Below, one piece after another: positions 61,901 to 64,000 of a DNA stretch of 64,000 nucleotides (positions are counted from its first letter, which is position 1; every line of letters starts with the position of its first letter). This DNA comes from Cristatella mucedo. Taxonomy: Eukaryota > Bryozoa > Phylactolaemata > Cristatellidae. Below the pieces are notes generated by a model. That model was not told the DNA's origin and ran no database searches. It saw only the letters and a program-made list of their open reading frames with translations. The stretch covers positions 2,974,501 through 3,038,500 of the forward strand of contig WPIO01000026.1 of NCBI GenBank assembly GCA_009760855.2. Reading direction: 5' to 3'. Position numbers and translations under genes: made by a program.

Positions 61901-63399
61901 GATTATGATTCGAAAGAGTTTTAACAGTTTGAAACAGATGGTGGCTTCAAGCATTGGATTTGATTGTTCTTGACGTGACGGCCATGAAGAAAAATATACG
62001 GATTAAAATGACGTGCAGTAGTAAATACTGTGCTGCTGTCTTCATTAATTGAGCTAAAGTAGTCAAAATAGCCAAAATCCAAACAAGCCGGCATCAGGGG
62101 TTTTCTAGAACCAACGCATACAGACGATAATCTGAATTTATTATGCAAGGTCCTGAGGTCCTCCCTTACCTGCCTGTGCTGCTGTTGGCCATGCTAGAGA
62201 CAACACAGTCGCAGTGGTAGAAGAAATGAATGGGCATCCAAATGCAGCAGCTCTCTCTGTCCCAGCCTCTATCTGCCTTTCCATGCATATTCTATGATGC
62301 AACTCGCAGGCTGGTCGGAAAAGGGCACTTGGAACCTTCTTAGCCAATGAATCAAGAAAATCGATGGCTCTTGCTCATGTATGCTTGATGCCCCTCACCA
62401 CCACACTCGAGCAGTTGTGGGACAGATGAAAGGAATGGCCGGAAAAAAGAATGGCAGTCGCCTAGGCAACTCGGGCCATGCCAGCAGCAATGGGTTAGGC
62501 GACTTTAAGCCTTTGGCATTTATGCCTGTGCAGGCTGTATCGCATGCCCAGCCAGCTGGCACCGGACGCACTGACAAGCATTGCCGACCTATTCGAGGCA
62601 GCTTTCGACTGGTACCTCAAAAGCCGGCAAGCCTATGCTGCTGACCTGCACTCTGCTGCTGACCTGTATGTAGACATCAGACACCTCGTGCACCTGCCGG
62701 AACCACTGCCTCCGCGAAGGCAGGCCAGCAGGCCACTGCCACTGGTCAATCTTTTAGATCTCGGGCTCCCAGGGCCTCTCCACAGGGGTTGGGGAGCAGC
62801 CAGCTCTGCTTGCCGTGTGCATTGGAGGGCTCTTACTCTTGCAGAGGCCCTGACGGCAGTGGTGTAACTGAACACTGCCCTCTGCTTTCGGTTCTAACTC
62901 ATTTGAGATCGCTAATGGCTTGCAAGCACACCAGACCCAAGCTGCTGAATGAGGCTGCTTGTCTGGCGCTGATTAAAGTGTCTGGTCTTTTGCACACAAA
63001 TTGGCCATTGGGAGGAAGTGCTGCTGCCTTAATAAGAGCAATTTATGTCCAAGGCCGGCCCTCGGCTCCTAACATAGAAGCTCCCTGGGTGTACCAGCCG
63101 CTAGCCGGCAGCCCAGGGGGGCAATCTAGCCATTCAGCCCCTTCAGGTCTTTCAAGTGTGTAACCCCCTCCAGGAGAGTTATGTGTCACGAGTATGTGGT
63201 GTGCAGGCCTAGCCATCGAGGGTGCTGCCAAGCTCAGTCTCCCACCATCCATCTATCCATCCAGCCACCTGCCCCATCGGCACTGCGTCCGACGCATGCT
63301 GCTGCTCGGGCTCGGTGTCTGCTTCAGACTTCAGACCTCGTTTGAAGCTGTGCCCTTTGAATACTGTTCAAATCGAGAACACAAAGGTGGAAACCTCGG
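61901..63399. other. No gene seen
   Basis: Moderately GC-rich, unique-looking sequence. Frames of 80-124 codons overlap on both strands around 62381-63250 with no recognisable domain. Confidence 0.4.
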
Positions 63400-63477
63400 C
63401 GAGCCTACTTTCTCTCGCACCGACCTACATGTCCGAACTATTTCATTATCAAGCTAGGCATCGTACCAATCTCCTTT

Positions 63478-63597
63478 ATAACAATAATAACGCATTTGCA
63501 TAGGGCCTTCAGAGAACCCAATCTCTTTATATGCACTTTATATTTTCTGTAACAGAAGCATGATTTAATGGTTAGTGGTAGCATGTTTAGCTGTGCC
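63478..63597 (-). mobile_element. LINE-beta tail inserted in LINE-beta
   Basis: On the + strand: AACAATAATAACGCATTTGC, GGGCCTTCAGAGAACCCAAT, CTCTTTATATGCACTTTAT and the TGATTTAATGGTTAGTGGTA block. Opposite orientation to its host. Confidence 0.78.
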
Positions 63598-63650
63598 TCT
63601 AACCGACCTCTGATCCTCAAGAGACTGTGCCTTTGGTTCGTACAGCACAT

Positions 63651-63721
63651 GTAAAGTGCCCCAAAAGAGATCAAGTTCTCTTAGGGTGATATACAAATGT
63701 ATTGCTATTATTAATATTATT
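63651..63721 (+). mobile_element. LINE-beta or SINE-A tail inserted in LINE-beta
   Basis: GTAAAGTGCCCCAAAAGAG, ATCAAGTTCTCTTAGGGTG and ATATACAAATGTATTGC with a TATTATTAATATTATTAC end. GCAC stands on both sides (63646-63649 and 63725-63728) as a possible short target-site duplication. Confidence 0.7.
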
Positions 63722-64000
63722 ACTATGCACTAAAAGCTTGGAACTCATTGCTGACTTAAGTCACGACATCCCCTGACTGGACAACATTTAAAGAAAAACT
63801 AAGCACACATTTGTTCCTCGAAGCGTTTGATAGGTGCATGTGAATAGTCTTCTGTGTGCTTATGCTTTATGTGTTGAGGCTGTGCATATTATTCCAAGCC
63901 GCACTGACATGCTTCCTTTGCTGCGCATGCAATTGCTTAGAAGGAGATCTAGCTCTGTTTGGGGTGCTATACAAACGTTTTATTATTATTTTTATCAGTA

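Larger units (their letters stand above)
63400..63997 (+). mobile_element. LINE-beta C-terminal end with two nested insertions
   Basis: Three separated blocks join into one beta 3' end: 63400-63477 (AGCTAGGCATCGTACCAATC, compare 56130-56155), 63598-63650 (CTTTGGTTCGTACAGCAC), and 63722-63997, which begins with codons resembling ALKAWNSLLT followed by the 3' untranslated region and tail (GGGGTGCTATACAAACGTTT). The gaps are filled by two other beta tails listed below. Confidence 0.78.

Overview
This window is nuclear DNA from an animal, most likely an invertebrate bilaterian. The evidence is one intact SoxC-type HMG-box gene, tRNA-headed SINEs, non-LTR retrotransposon (LINE) remains of the L2/CR1 type, and very abundant microsatellites. 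There is nothing bacterial: no operons and no dense ORFs. I cannot name the phylum from the sequence alone.

Layout. Positions 1-1440 and about 4046-5950 are GC- and CpG-rich and read as promoter-type sequence around the only host gene I can defend, an apparently intronless SoxC gene at 6054-7184 (+). It has a complete HMG box and the C-terminal motif typical of SoxC. CCAAT and E-box motifs lie just upstream, a two-codon upstream ORF ends one base before the start codon, and a plausible poly(A) signal lies downstream. The remaining ~56 kb is gene-poor. It holds remains of two LINE families, which I call LINE-alpha and LINE-beta; at least two SINE families (SINE-A and SINE-B) and a possible third (SINE-C); many (GA)n, (CT)n, (CA)n, (TA)n and GACA/GATA arrays; a 2.3-kb minisatellite at 53410-55728; and a broken copy of a ~500-residue multi-copy protein family at 59150-60745.

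The repeats explain each other. The 3' ends of SINE-A and LINE-beta look alike, which suggests SINE-A is mobilised by LINE-beta. LINE and SINE pieces are inserted into one another at 14109-14334, 59150-60745 and 63400-63997, in several cases with 4-6 bp flanking direct repeats. Microsatellites grow from retroelement sequence: (TA)n directly after SINE-A copies, and (CT)n at the same place inside the reverse-transcriptase region of three LINE-beta copies. I see no CRISPR array, no rRNA gene and no canonical tRNA gene. Family labels (alpha, beta, A, B, C) are mine. All alignments were done by eye.
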